Shown in pieces: positions 1 through 11,633 of a DNA stretch of 34,987 bases. The DNA comes from Acanthaster planci (Eukaryota > Echinodermata > Asteroidea > Valvatida > Acanthasteridae), in assembly GCF_001949145.1 (NCBI RefSeq), contig NW_019091435.1:125516-160502 (forward strand), in the 5' to 3' direction. The position numbers and the translations under genes were made by a program. Positions within the stretch are counted from its first letter, which is position 1. Every line of letters starts with the position of its first letter. The notes below the pieces were generated by a model, which worked only from the letters and a program-made list of their open reading frames with translations, was not told the origin of the DNA and did no database searches.

Positions 1-726
1 CCAAAACCCAGGCCATGGCCTTGACAATCAAAGCAAACAGTGTCAAACATATCAGCATAAGAGGGATTCTAGAGATAATTGCTGCAATCGTCAAGCATTT
101 AAACAATGCATTTTTCTTAAACTTGTTAATAAAAAAGTGGGATGTGTTTTAAACCACAGCCACCGTCAATTACAACCCTCCCTCTCCCCAGATCCTTCAA
201 AAAGTTTACAGAATACTATAGGATAGAGGAAGGTAGACCCTAGCCAATTTTGTTGAGCATGGGGTGTGATGATACACCTTGAAAGTTTCCACATCTAGAA
301 TATTTTTAATAACATTTTGCCCTTACACTGTATACTCGGTGTTTGTCTGAGAGCTTGCCAAAAAAATTTACTAGCTTACTAGGGTGGAACTTAAGCCCAT
401 GACCTGTGCAGATGCACAAGTAAGCAGGAGGTCATGGGTTGACATCAGTCAACTGGCCAGTCCAAGTCAGATTATTACAAGATGTATATTCCGTCAGGGA
501 GATGTTGTGTTTTTAATAACGGGTTTTCACTTTTTTTCACAAGCTTTTGAACAAACACCAAGCGTACAGTGCAATTAATATCCGTCGATGTAAGAGCAAA
601 ACCTGTTATTACAAATTAAAATTTCCCCGACACAAAGTACATCTTTTAACTAAGAATGTTGAACTCTGCCTTAGGATGGTGATGTGTATCATATGCACAT
701 AGTGAAAGATCTTTTTTCATATGTAG
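1..726. other. Non-coding DNA upstream of the first recognised exon
   Basis: This is AT-rich, presumably an intron of gene 1. Short ORFs at 384-578 and around 690-910 lack splice or composition support. I see no repeat or RNA gene. Confidence 0.5.
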
Positions 727-925
727 GCATGTTGGAGTCCCTGCAGAGACCGGAGCGGCCATTCAACTGCAAGAAGTCATGGAAGCAGCCAGACGGAAGC
801 AGCCTAAGTGATGGCGATGATGTCGTCTTTGAGCCCAACCCTGACAAACCGAGGCGTGGTAGCCGAAGAAAGATCCGCGAGAGAACCGTCAGTGGCTGTG
901 GCTCACTGCCCAACTCACTGGATTA
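727..925 (+). CDS. Gene 1, internal exon a
   Basis: The acceptor is a pyrimidine-rich run ending in tag at 724-726. The donor is gtgagt at 926. The frame enters in phase 1 and continues through a Lys/Arg-rich stretch to ...PNSLD, leaving TA of a Tyr codon that the next exon completes. Reading past the donor gives an in-frame stop at once, which supports splicing here. Confidence 0.65.
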
Positions 926-3900
926 GTGAGTGTCTCTTTCTGGTGCTACCCTTGTATGTAATACATCAAAAAAGAGCCGTTGTGATTATGGTAGCGTAGT
1001 GATGTCCAGATATAAACAAAGGCAGTTCTTATACTGAACATGGTTTTCTTAACATTGCCCTCTCATTCCGTCTACATTGTAAATTTTGTGTTAAAGCATT
1101 TCAAAAGTCGAGTTTCTGTTAAATTTCACTTTCTTCCCCCAAAAAGGAAAAGAAAGATATTTCTAACCGTGGTCTTTTTGAATTGCAGTGACTATGGTGA
1201 GATTGATGTGGAGGCTCGCCTTGCTTGCCTTCCCCAATACTCACCTGATCAGTTCAAACCTAAGGGAAAATGCCATCGTCTCAAGAAATCCACCTGTCTC
1301 TACAAGAATGCCACATTCATCAAGAAAGAAGGCAAATCTTCCCCCAGACGTGCATCCAAAGGTAGGTAGGAACCATTAGAAATAGTATGCAGATGGGATA
1401 CTTATGCTGCCAAGATAAATTGGGTGGTTAAATCACAGCTTCATGTTGTAGACTTGACTCAAGTCAGACTTGTGTTGTTATTCCCAACCAGCCATCCCTT
1501 CACTGTACACAGTACAAGGTCATCACGCTCAGCCGCTCGCCTTTCCGTGATATTCAGTGTTAATGTCAAAGCACCAACATTTGTACATGTACAACGTGTG
1601 TCACCAGCTGCAGTCATTGAGTCTGACTTGACGGATAAGCCAATCAGACCCCCATCAATCATATGTAGTTATTTATAATTGCAAATGAATGACATAATCT
1701 TCCATAATGTGTACAGAATTTTGACCAATCAGAGTAGTAAGACTTGTGGACTTGTTCAGTATAATGCAGGTATGAACGATGTAATAACAAGTCCGGCAAT
1801 TTGATTGGCTGCTACCTGTTTGGATAGATGAGGTGAATCACTCTGTACAAACGGTTGGCAGGTTCGTCAAGTCAGGATTTCTCACCTCATAGTAATAAAT
1901 GGACACAAGAGGGCGCCAAGGAAATAAAGGTAGCTGCACAGCCCCCCATCCAAAGCATAAACGCAGACATCACAGAGATCCAGGCTTGAGTCAAGTCAAC
2001 TTCGTATGATTATTTCATCCCGATACAGACTCGCGATGCTCGCGATACAGACATAGCTTTTTTGAATAACTGCAGAATCGTTGATATAACCACCCAGGTT
2101 TCCTGAGCCGCATATGTAGCCCACATTCGCACCATTTCTAATGGTCACTGTTGATGCACTCGGGATATGCTTCCATACAGTTAGCCCCGTAGGGGTCTCT
2201 ATTTATCTCTTTTACAATATGGAAATTGGCTTTTTCACAAATAGCCTTGTTGGTCCCGAGGACAACTTGTCTAGCAAGGTTGGTGTAGTGGTTCTTTTTT
2301 CATCTTCCACCTCTGGTCTGGGTTTGAATCCCACCTAGGTCAGCATTTCAGTCCCTGCCTGACTCCATGGGTTTCCCTGGAATATTCATTTGGGGATTTC
2401 CTCCCACCCTAAAACTGAACATCTCTTCATCGTCTTCTTATTTATCACTTCATCCTGTGATTGGCGCTAAATGCGCTGTTGGATGAGGTAGGAATACAAA
2501 ATTTTTAAATCATATGCAATAGACCAATGTACTTACATGTAGTTTTAGGTGTAAAATGTTTCATATTCCCCGCACGGAAATGAAGATTGCGGCCACCTAC
2601 ATGTACAAGTACATGTTTTTTCTGGTCCCAGTACCCCCAAAACCTTTGACAGAGATTTTGTCAAAAGTAAACAAATGAGTGTATCCTTCAAACATTCTTT
2701 ATTTTCAAAGGTAGTTTTGTGTTTGGATATCAGTGACAATTTTGAAATGTTTTGCACCGTTCAATGAGCCCCTCGCTGGACCAAGAGAGGGCATAAATTT
2801 TCATAGCATTGCAGGCTCCTTTGATGGGAACTGCATGTCGCTGGTTCACAAACTACACATACATGTACTATGAAATACACATGACAGTCATGTGGCTACT
2901 AACAAAATGAACATGGCCCACCAACATGGCTCTTTTCAACCATTGAAAGGATACTTCTGCTCAAGACTGATAACTCTTAAACTCAACAGGTTGGCAAATG
3001 CGGATCTGGACACGTATGCTTTATATGCGTGGCCGGGGTCTCCGAACTAGGACAAAGGGAACAGGGCCTTGTAACAAAAGACCGTACTCGGAACAAAAGA
3101 CCAGGCTGCTGGGAATTACCAACATTTTTTCACTCTTAAATTGGAGATAATCCAGCCTTGTTTTGAAACAGTATACCACAGTTTGGGACATTTAGAGCGA
3201 GCGGATTTCCACAGGGAACAAAAGCGCTCCACCACCACCGCAACGATGAGCCACACAGCACCGCTGCACGCTAATCTGGCCCCTATTGAAAAGAGGTCAG
3301 CAGCACACTGAGCCAGGTTCATGAACAAAAGAAAGTTATATAACACCGCACAATCTGGGCTCTTTTTACAAGGCTGCAGGCCTGGCTGAAATACTCAGGC
3401 ATCAATAGAATGTGTCTGTCAGGCTAGAGGGGCCACCAAACAGACCTTCATATGTTTGTAAGTGTCTAGTAAATGAAGATAGGAACTTTTTAAAGAATTT
3501 GAAAAACAGAAAAAAATGATAAATATCCCTGCCCAGCGTCATCAACATTGATAACTGCCCNTACAACTGTCTTTTGTTCACGAACCTGGCTCAGTGCACT
3601 GCTGACCTCTTTTCAATAGGGGCCAGATTAGCATGCAGCGGTGCTGTGTGACTCATCGCTGCGGTGGTAATCCGCTTGCTCTAAATACCCCAAACCCTGG
3701 TATACGGTTTCAAAATAACACTGGATTATCACCACTTTTGAGAGTGAAAAATGTCGGTAATGCCCAGCAGCCTGGTCTTTTGTTCGGAGTATGGTCATTT
3801 GTTACAGGGCCCTGTTTCCTTTGTCCGAGTTCGGAGACCCCGGCCACACATATAAACCATACGGCTCCGATTTCGGAGTCCCCGGCTGGTAGTGGTTAAG

Positions 3901-6255
3901 GTTATAAATTTGCACGAAAAGTTCATCACTGGGATCCTTTTAACACAAATATTGAATCAACATGTAAGCTTGCAACATGCACAAAAAACTGGACATGCCA
4001 CTTCACCTAAACCACCGTCAGTCAGACACCAGACAAGGTGTCCCAGGTCTCTTGCTTAAGATTTCCAACTTACTGGTTGCATTTGTATGGGCTAATTCCC
4101 CTGCCTTAAAACTAATTTGATACAAAAGCTCATTTAGTGCTAATATTTATTCTTACGTGGTTAACACTCGGATGTGAAAACTTTGTGTTTAGAACAAGAG
4201 CATCAGTCACTGAATGAACTTTCAGTACACTTGAACTGTTTCAAAAATGTTAGTTTAGCTTACTTATACATGTAATTTATGCACAAAGCTGTTAATCTAC
4301 ACATGGTGTGCTGAAATGTGGCACCACTACAACAGCGCCCTCAGCTGTCAGGCACCCTATGGGGCATTTCAATTAAAAAGGGAACTTTCAAAATATCTTA
4401 ATCAGCAGTGAAAAACAAATCTTGCATTAACCAATGACATGTTGAAATTTGTTTGGGCACTTCTTGATATTCAAACAGCTGTAACTACACAGATTTTCTA
4501 ATATGACATAAATATTATAAGTATGCATTTCAAGGAGTACATTGACAAGGCACTATGTGAGTCTATTTACTTGTGTTTAAAACTACCGTATACTTCATTT
4601 TTACCAGAGCAATCGTCAGGCTTCTGTAGTTCAAGGCGGGATCAATTAGCTGGAAGCCGCAAGCGCAAGGCCCCCAAATCCAGTATTCTACACCTGACTT
4701 TGTCAGACAGGGACCGTTCATGTCAAGGTACTACTTTGATTTACCTCTGTCTTCAGCAATCCAACTTGCCCCAAACCTTGTCATCTCGTTGCTCTCTGCT
4801 ACCCCTTAATGAAACCATTAACATTCCGGGTAGGGACATATTCCTGCCCCTATCAGTATTTTGGATAGACTGACTGATCCATGGCAAGCTCCCTCTCCTC
4901 TTTTGATATGCTCTCCACATAGACTTTTCTGTAGTAACCACACCGTGAAGGATTTCTAAGATTTTCTGAAGGAACGAGGTCCTTCAGCACTAAAACAATG
5001 ACCCTGAATTTCTTGACGAGAGCTATTTAACTGATTGAGGATAGAACGTAGAAGCAAAGCGTTTGATAATTCATCATTCTCAATGACTTTAATCTGTCAT
5101 TTGTGAAGGCCACTTTTTGTGCACAGTCAGTCACTTGTCTTTATTTCTGCCACTTTCAAATCAAGAAATGAGAGAATAATACAAAATTGGTGTCAAAAGA
5201 TGTACATGATGTTTGTTAAAAACTCCATGATGCTGATATTGAAAAATGGATGCCATGTCCCTTATATGAGGGTGAGACAAGTTAGTGTTGGATACCTAAG
5301 ACACACCACAGCATTTCTGCCACCTCCTGTAAGTATTAGAAGTACACCATGTTAGACCTGCACTGCATGCAGTGCTTAAATAGTGCTTGCTGGGTGAATC
5401 ACACCTGAGAGGCGCCACTCACTAGCACAGCAAGAGGGCCGTGTCTGAGCCAAGTTTCATGACTTCTATCCGTTTGCAGTCAGTGTTTCTGTTCCACCTT
5501 GTTCAGTCTCAGCAGGTATCTGCAGCAATCTTGGTCAATTTGTCATCAGCAATCATCAGCAGATCAGAGAGAGGGGAGTTTCATCATCATGCAAATCCTC
5601 GTCAGATGTCAGCAAGCAGCCATCACAGATACAGACAACTCGGAATAAGGCCAGCAGTGGAGAAAGTGTCAGTGTATCAGGGATTGAAACCTCAGCATAT
5701 GTAAGGTGAATGCCATTTAAACCACTTCACACTGGAGGGCATGCTAACAGACACTTTAGGGATTTCCTGGCATAACAGACAATTATTAAATCTCAAGAAA
5801 TACTCCATTCACTACCAAATGATGTCTTAACGTGTTCCGTGCTTGAGTAATTTCTATCGTCTTTGTACACACAAACCAGCTCCAACTAGTCTGTGGAGGT
5901 TTAGGGTGTGTGGGGCCCTCAAGCATTCAAATGCCACAACTATGCTAACTACATGTCTGGCAAGGCATAGCACATGCCCATAGAAATCGCATTACTGATG
6001 GGCAATGCCAAGTACATAGGACTTGGCTTGTAATTCCTTTGCCATGTTGACCACTGAGGAGGCAGATTTGACTGAGTTTCTAAATGTTACCTTTGCTCTT
6101 TCCTCACACAGCCCAGTGATAGTAGATTCCCATCACCTGCCAAGAACCACCAGCCATGTCATCACAGCTGCTTCCTCAATGCATCGATCAGTACTCACCG
6201 TATCCTAGTAACAGTCATTGTGTGCTTAAATCACAGATCTCATCTGGTGAATTGA
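727..6255 (+). CDS. Unidentified basic, Ser-rich protein gene (partial, 5' end outside window)
   Basis: I do not recognise this gene. Four exons join with agreeing phases: 727-925 (enters phase 1, leaves phase 2), 1189-1361 (leaves phase 1), 4608-4727 (leaves phase 1) and 5480-5700 (leaves phase 0). A probable fifth exon starts at 6112. The 713 bases of exons 1-4 read without a stop. The product is rich in Lys, Arg and Ser. An acidic patch (SDGDD) is followed by basic clusters (RRGSRRKIRER, then KPKGKCHRLKK, then GSRKRKAPK), which suggests nuclear localisation. Scattered Cys residues form no known zinc-binding pattern. The exon 3-4 part is low-complexity and Ser/Gln-rich, as in disordered tails of chromatin proteins. 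There is no initiator Met: the first exon has an acceptor, so the N-terminus lies upstream of the window or in an exon I could not see. That the exons are real is fairly secure; the function is unknown. Confidence 0.6.
1189..1361 (+). CDS. Gene 1, internal exon b
   Basis: The acceptor is a T-rich run ending in ttgcag at 1183-1188; the donor is gtaggt at 1362. It begins by completing Tyr and reads DYGEIDVEARLACLPQY and then Lys-rich sequence. It leaves in phase 1. The downstream frame closes within a few codons, as expected for an intron. Confidence 0.68.
1904..1921 (+). promoter_or_regulatory. CTCF-like site (core GAGGGCGC at 1909-1916)
   Basis: The sequence ACACAAGAGGGCGCCAAG resembles the animal CTCF core (AGAGGGCGC). 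It lies in an intron of gene 1. It is one of five GAGGGCGC cores in the window. Confidence 0.35.
2270..2500 (+). repeat. tRNA-derived SINE
   Basis: Box A-like tggtgtagtgg lies at 2281-2291 and box B-like ggtttgaatcc at 2321-2331, the spacing of an internal Pol III promoter. The body that follows contains tttcctcccaccctaaaactg and a tail near gcgctaaatgcgctg. A related copy lies on the minus strand at 29815-30140 and shares the order of box A, box B and the tttcctcccacc block. A functional tRNA is excluded: no cloverleaf closes. Confidence 0.65.
3013..3868. mobile_element. Fold-back (long inverted repeat) element
   Basis: The left arm, about 3013-3335, and the right arm, about 3572-3868, are imperfect reverse complements. 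Landmarks are ggccggggtctccgaac (left) against gttcggagaccccggcc (right), cctattgaaaagaggtcagc against gctgacctcttttcaatagg, and gagccaggttcatgaacaaaag against cttttgttcacgaacctggctc. The spacer is about 236 bases. The left arm carries roughly 26 bases (around 3210-3236) that the right arm lacks. No transposase is encoded; it lies in the intron before gene 1 exon c. Confidence 0.8.
4335..4342 (-). promoter_or_regulatory. CTCF-like core
   Basis: GCGCCCTC on the plus strand gives GAGGGCGC on the minus strand, within CAGCTGAGGGCGCTGTTG, a fair match to the CTCF core. It lies in a gene 1 intron. Confidence 0.3.
4608..4727 (+). CDS. Gene 1, internal exon c
   Basis: The acceptor is tttttaccag ending at 4607 and the donor is gtacta at 4728. 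The 120-base exon enters and leaves in phase 1, so skipping it would keep the frame. It encodes a basic stretch (AGSRKRKAPK), a possible nuclear localisation signal, followed by SSILHLTLSDRDRS. The preceding 3.2-kb intron contains a tRNA-type SINE and a large fold-back repeat. Confidence 0.6.
5480..5700 (+). CDS. Gene 1, internal exon d (Ser/Gln-rich)
   Basis: The acceptor is ccgtttgcag ending at 5479 and the donor is gtaagg at 5701. The frame set by the preceding exon is open across all 221 bases. It gives a Ser/Gln-rich low-complexity segment with SSSCKSSSDVSKQPSQ near the middle. A second frame is also open here, but it does not match the incoming phase. The exon leaves in phase 0. Confidence 0.55.
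6112..6255 (+). CDS. Gene 1, possible last exon (3' border uncertain)
   Basis: A good pyrimidine-rich acceptor ends at 6111 (ctctttcctcacacag). The phase-0 frame from exon d reads PSDSRFPSPAKNHQPCHHSC and stays open to a TGA at 6253-6255. The exon could instead be spliced out at weak donors near 6200 (gtatcc) or 6208 (gtaaca), with further exons downstream, for example at 8646. I cannot choose between these. Confidence 0.35.
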   Translation, partial: PSDSRFPSPAKNHQPCHHSCFLNASISTHRILVTVIVCLNHRSHLVN

Positions 6256-7562
6256 TTGCATAAAGGCATGATGTGTTGTATTCATGTACATGTATACCTA
6301 CTGCAATAATGCGCTTGAGCCATGTCACGTAAGAATAGGTCTTGCTTTTGAGTCAAGTGAGGGTGTTGTAAGGGTGTAGGTTTAAAGAATATTAAAGACT
6401 AGTTGCTCAGTGTCAACATCTCATCTTACTTCTGTAACCTTACATTTACATGTTCATCTGTTTGTTTTTCCAGTTGCATCATTATAGCGCCCTCTTTTGT
6501 CCAAAAGTGTAAGGCCTTGCTGTTGAGATCCTGGATTTGGATCTGAATTCCGAATTCTAAATCCTCATTTGTAAGAAATCATTGAACTTTGCTTTACCTG
6601 ATTCCTTTCCCATGTCATTCAATGCCTGACACATCAAAATGTGTCTTAAGCACCTTGATCTTGGAGTGTACGATGTCGCTGGTTCTCATTGATGACACTG
6701 CAAAGCAGACCCCCCCCTCCCCAGCGTTTGGCTTATGTTTATAGATTCTGTATATAGCTTTTATGTAGTCAAAGTCTATTCCTTTTTTTCATGTGTCCCT
6801 TCAAGCTTGCCAGGTATTTTAATTAATTTAAAAGGAGATGCCTGTATATCTGCATATGAACTGTAAAAGATGACAATGTAAGACAGCACATGTACAGATG
6901 AATAATTAACCATGACATTTATACACATCTATTTTAGAGATGTGGGGTAAGAATGTTGTAGCGAGTGTGAGATACTCAGTACCTGTTCTTTTTTACTTTT
7001 TGTCCCGTTGTTAAATTACCCACAACCTCTCTGCAGATGGCTTAAGTTTGTTGGAGGAAGTACAGATGTGGCGAAGCATTCTACATTGCCTAAAGGAATT
7101 TCCTATCTGCATTCTAGGTGCACATGTCATGTGCACATGGTAGTGTTGACCTGCATTACTGTTCAAACAAAACTCTATCCAGTGACCGCTCAAGAAAAAT
7201 GTTACTGAATTAATCGGCCCTATGAGGGCAGCAGTGAGCAGAGTGAGTGTCTTCATGTTGCGGGGGAATCAGGTGCATAGCAACAGTGGCTGTCAGTATA
7301 GGGCACTTGTGAAGTGCATACAGGGCATTTGAAATTCTTGTGCCATACTGGATGAACACGTGGAATGCAGATAACCAACATGCACATGTTCATGAGCAGG
7401 ATTTTTACCAGGAGCCAAACTAGTAAATCTTTGAAGACCATCACATACAAGACCCCTTTATAAAACCATCATGAGATCAACACACTTCAGTCTTCATTTA
7501 AGGCACGAGTTATTCAAATGAACTGCAACACAAACATTGCTTTGTGGTTGTTACCCTTTAAC
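6256..7562. other. Non-coding stretch after gene 1 exons
   Basis: It contains a CTCF-like core (GAGGGCGC on the minus strand, 6487-6494) and scattered acatgta motifs. Acceptor-like sites at 6473 (tttttccag) and 7035 (cctctctgcag) open only a few codons in phase 0. I see no convincing exon. Confidence 0.4.
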
Positions 7563-7852
7563 TTGTGACTGGTCTTGTGTCTGGTCTTACGTTTTGTCTT
7601 GTGACTGGTCTTATGTCTGGTCTTGTGACTGGTCTTGCGACTGGTCTTGTTTCTGGTCTTGTGACTGGTCTTTTGTCTGGTCTTATGTCTGGTCTTGTGA
7701 CTGGTCTTATGTGTGGTCTTGTGACTGGCCTTGTGACTGGTCTTTTGTCTGGTCTTGTGACTGGTCTTGTGACTGGTCTTTTGTCTGGTCTTGTGACTGG
7801 TCTTGTGACCGGTCTTATGTTTTGTCTCATGTCTGGTCTTGTGACTTGTGCA
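7563..7852. repeat. 12-bp minisatellite (about 24 units of tggtcttgtgac type)
   Basis: The stretch is built of 12-base units such as ctggtcttgtga, with variants at two or three positions (ttatgt, ttttgt, ttgcga). Higher-order pairs are visible. Because 12 is a multiple of three and the unit lacks stops, three frames stay open and give CDWS-, TGLV- and, on the minus strand, TRPV-type repeats. I treat these as artefacts, not proteins. Confidence 0.9.
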
Positions 7853-8645
7853 TAAAATTGAATCACTTCTTCACTGCATGTGGTCAAAGAGAGAACTTGT
7901 CTTTACTATTTTTATTGTTGGCCAGGGTCTGTTTCATTCAGTGTTTGAACCTGTTGATATTTCATCGTAAAGTTTTTCTCAATTGCTCTGCACTTGCAAT
8001 CGAGAGCGGGATTGTACGCCCTTCACGTTTATTACATGTACATGCTGGTCACATTGTGATGGTCACATTGTGACCATTGTGTGAATTCGTTCCAATGAAG
8101 CACATCTATGTAGTTGCACACATGCTCGGTAGAATTGCCACTTTTAGCTTTGTGACCCTGTTTGGTTCAAAATGTAAAACTTCAAGTTCACATTCGTCAG
8201 GTTCCGGCAAAGTGCATTCGTAGGCACAGTCAAGACATACATTGATTTGTGTTTACACGTAAACAATGGACGAGAAAATACAGCTTATCAGAAGATTATG
8301 TGTGGATGTAATGGTTTTCATTAGGAATTAAACTTTTCATCTGGAAAAACGTAAGGTTAGTGAATGCATGGTACAAACTACATTATTTGAACTGCATTTA
8401 GAACTGTGGAACGTTACTACATTGTTATTTTCAATAAGACAACTAAATTTTATGTGCAGCAGCCAGGGTTATATTTAAGTGTTATTGGGCCTAGGAGTTA
8501 ATTTCTAGCATGTGCTGTGTACAAAAATGTGCTAAGTGCAGAAGGCACTTCCTCAGCAAATTTGCCTACTGTAATGTTAGCATTCTTATGGCTGGCAACT
8601 ATCTGGTATTCGTGTGACTTGGCTAAACGTGTTTTGTGTGTTTAG

Positions 8646-8875
8646 CAGCTGAATGCAAGGGCGTGTTATCAGAGGAGGATTTGAAATGTAATGGCTGGGG
8701 AATCCCCAAAGAGGATCCCCCAATGGACCTCCCCAGGCTTTTGTCATTTCACAAAGGGGACTCTAGTCTCCTTATAAACCCAATGAATGAAAAATATAGC
8801 TCGCTTATGTTGAACTGGTACGTTATAAAGGAAACTAGTTTTGGGCCGAATGATTTGTTACTACAAGCAGGATAG
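8646..8875 (+). CDS. Possible terminal exon, unassigned
   Basis: After a tag acceptor at 8643-8645, a frame of about 76 codons runs to a stop at 8873-8875. It reads AECKGVLSEEDLKCNGWGIP, then KEDPPMDLPRLLSFHKGD and a less convincing tail. The balanced composition of the first 50 residues is unlike the surrounding AT-rich shadows. It would need an upstream exon ending in phase 1, such as a 6112-6199 version of the preceding candidate exon. It resembles no family I know and could be chance. Confidence 0.22.
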
Positions 8876-11633
8876 TCTGCGTGGACTTTTATATCGAGTT
8901 CTATTACGAGAGAGTAAGTGTGAATTTCTGTATGCATTCGGAATGCATTTATTCAAAATTGCACTGTAATTCACGGTCATTAGTGTTCAAACGTAAATTT
9001 TTCATAAATATATGTTGGAATTACAATGTACTTCCCGAAAATGTTATTCCTTTGATTAATAATATGTTATGGTAATGGTCTTTATTATGAAAAGCTGCAT
9101 GTGAGTATGCACAGGATCAGAGGTTTTCCCTCAAATTCCAGTCATTTCATTCTTTCGTTTTTCCATTTCATTGACGAATAGAAACATTTCGTTCGTTGTC
9201 GTTTTGTATTGACGTCTGTTATTGCGCGATGTCCAAATTTTTCATGTATTTTTTGTTCTCTCAACACAGCATTAAAGTGAACCTGTCCTGTTGAGGCATG
9301 ACACCAGAAGTTTCAATTTGGCATTCACCAAACTTGTAGTTAGGAAATTAGAGCGTACATGTATATTTTAAAAGTTCCCGTTAGCAGGAAAGTATACCAA
9401 TCCTCATGCGTAATAGACAATCCCAAAACTATTTGTAATACCAGGGTATCGTTTTGCTTCGTTGCTTTGATTGTCAAGCGGAAGTATCAAAACAGTATGT
9501 CATACACTTACGCTTTTAAACTTCAATTGTTTTTATTGACAGATTCTGTAAAATTAAGACTGGTCAGATTGATATTTTTGTAAGAGGAATGTATGACCGT
9601 TGTCACTAGTTTTCAACTTTGGGACTGGGTAGCCCACATTACAAATTACTCAGTAGCCTCCCGGACGGTAAAAAAGAAAGGTTTTGAACGTTTTTGTTGA
9701 GAACTTTTAAATTCAAAAACATATATCCATTTCAGTTGTGTTCTCAGCACTGACATCAGAGATTTGCTAACAGTAGTAATTTTATAAAAGTTTTTAATTT
9801 CCGAAGATGAGATTGGGTATACATGTATTTGCTTGGCTCTCTCCAGGGTTGACGGGGGGTGTTCTTTTGTCTTTTTTGTGCTTTTTTGTCTTGTTTTGAT
9901 TTTCGATGGGCTCCTTTTGCTATTTCTCCAAGTACTGATGTTTTACCGGGAAGCCAGTTCCCGTACTTCCCTTAAATACACATCCCTTATACCCATGTAC
10001 CCTCTAAATACTACAGAGAGAAAAACTCACTTTCTGACAAGAGTTATACCCTTATAAAAACCACTCCAAAAGACTGAAACCACTCGGTAAAGAGTTGATA
10101 ACTTCTCCAAAGAATGAAAATCACTCCAGAAGAAGAGCCATATATGGTACAACTCGAAAACGATGGACAGCTGTTTGGTATCAGAGTTTCCTTTGGTGAC
10201 ATTACTGAAATAATTACCGAAATTGACTCGATATTCTTTTTCATTTAATGGTCAGTAGATACCTTAAGTAGATATTTTCTAGTTGTACAATTGTATATGA
10301 ATTTGTATTATCAAATAAGCAACTTAGTATTTTTTCTCATTAAAAAATGTATAGGCTTATCTGTGATCCTCTGAAAGACGGTCAGAAAGTTTCTTTTTGT
10401 TCTTTTTGTTGTTGGTCTCTTTGAAAGGGTGTCTTTAAAAATGAAACCAAGATGAAATAATCTGTTTCTTGCATGTGAGTAATTAATTTTGTAAATGGTG
10501 AACAATCTTCCAATGTGATGTCTTCTTTCGTATGAAACATAACTGAGCACAAAGTGATTTAATGGACATTGTCAGATATGGCTTTGCACCAAATGCACCA
10601 CTACGTTTGCAAGGAGTGCATTAAATACACTACAGACAAACACAGATAGGGGGTTATTCTTGCCGCAGCCTAACCGCAGTGTCCTTCAACATGCCACCCC
10701 CCCCCCATTTCTTTCAATGCAATTCAACTTCTGCCCTTTTAAATGGTATTACACATTTTGGAGGTATGAGCTAACACTGCGTAATTCTGACAAAAAGCCA
10801 TCTGTGGACGGTATGAATTCAACATCCAGACAGCTATTCGGTGCAAAGCCCTTTCCGACTTTGTCCGTTAAGTCATCTGTGACGCAAATATGGATTTCTG
10901 GGTGTCATAAGAAAATGGACGTGATCCTGAAACAGATCAGATTCACCATTTACTAAAATAATTTGGCACTTTCGAGAAACAGATTAATTAATTTCGGTTT
11001 CCTTTTTAGGACACCCTCTATAGCATTGATCATTTCTTTTTGCGCTATTTGAGCAAATGGGTAAATGAAAAGTCTGAAGCTAGACCGTGACAACGAACCC
11101 AGTTGAGAAAACTGGTGTTTTTATTGAATTGCAAATTACATTTAAGCAGAAATCGAAAATATGCATCTTTGTAATAGTCACTGAAAGTGTAAGTTTCCAC
11201 CCCCTTAGAATATGAAGGATTGAAGCACATGCCAGTAGCATAACCTCATTAATTAGCCATTGACGGATCTGGCATAGTTTTGATACTCCGTTCTTATGAA
11301 ATTATTTACATAAATTTATTTACATAAACTGCCCACTAATGTGATTAACTGCTGGTGCGTCTGCAAGTCTGTGGTAAATCGAATCTTACTCTTGTTCCTG
11401 ATTGATACATTTCTAATGTTGAAAGATGCATTTAGAGGTTCCACAGCCAAGCTACTCTTAGTCTCAGAATCTTCCATTTTGATTGGTGGAATCTGCATTT
11501 TCATCAGTCGTCATTCTCTTTTGTTGGTCCAGCGCATGTGCATTGCCCCACAAACCCCGTTGAACCATCGGGCCCTTGCGTGCACGAGGTCTGAACAAAC
11601 TTTCAGTCACATTCGGCTGTCCGTCCTTCGACC
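8876..11633. other. Intergenic or 5' flanking DNA of the PRDM-like gene
   Basis: This is AT-rich with many short shadow ORFs (9359-9583, 9833-10057, 10311-10550, 10660-10956). None has convincing composition or splice borders. A C-run lies near 10698-10707. GC content rises from about 11530, toward exon 1. Confidence 0.5.

Noticed and set aside
2281-2331. A functional tRNA gene
   Set aside because: Box A and box B are present, but the arms do not pair into a cloverleaf and the body matches a SINE.
7537-8073. 178-codon CDWS-repeat ORF and its two companions
   Set aside because: These are by-products of a stop-free 12-base minisatellite.
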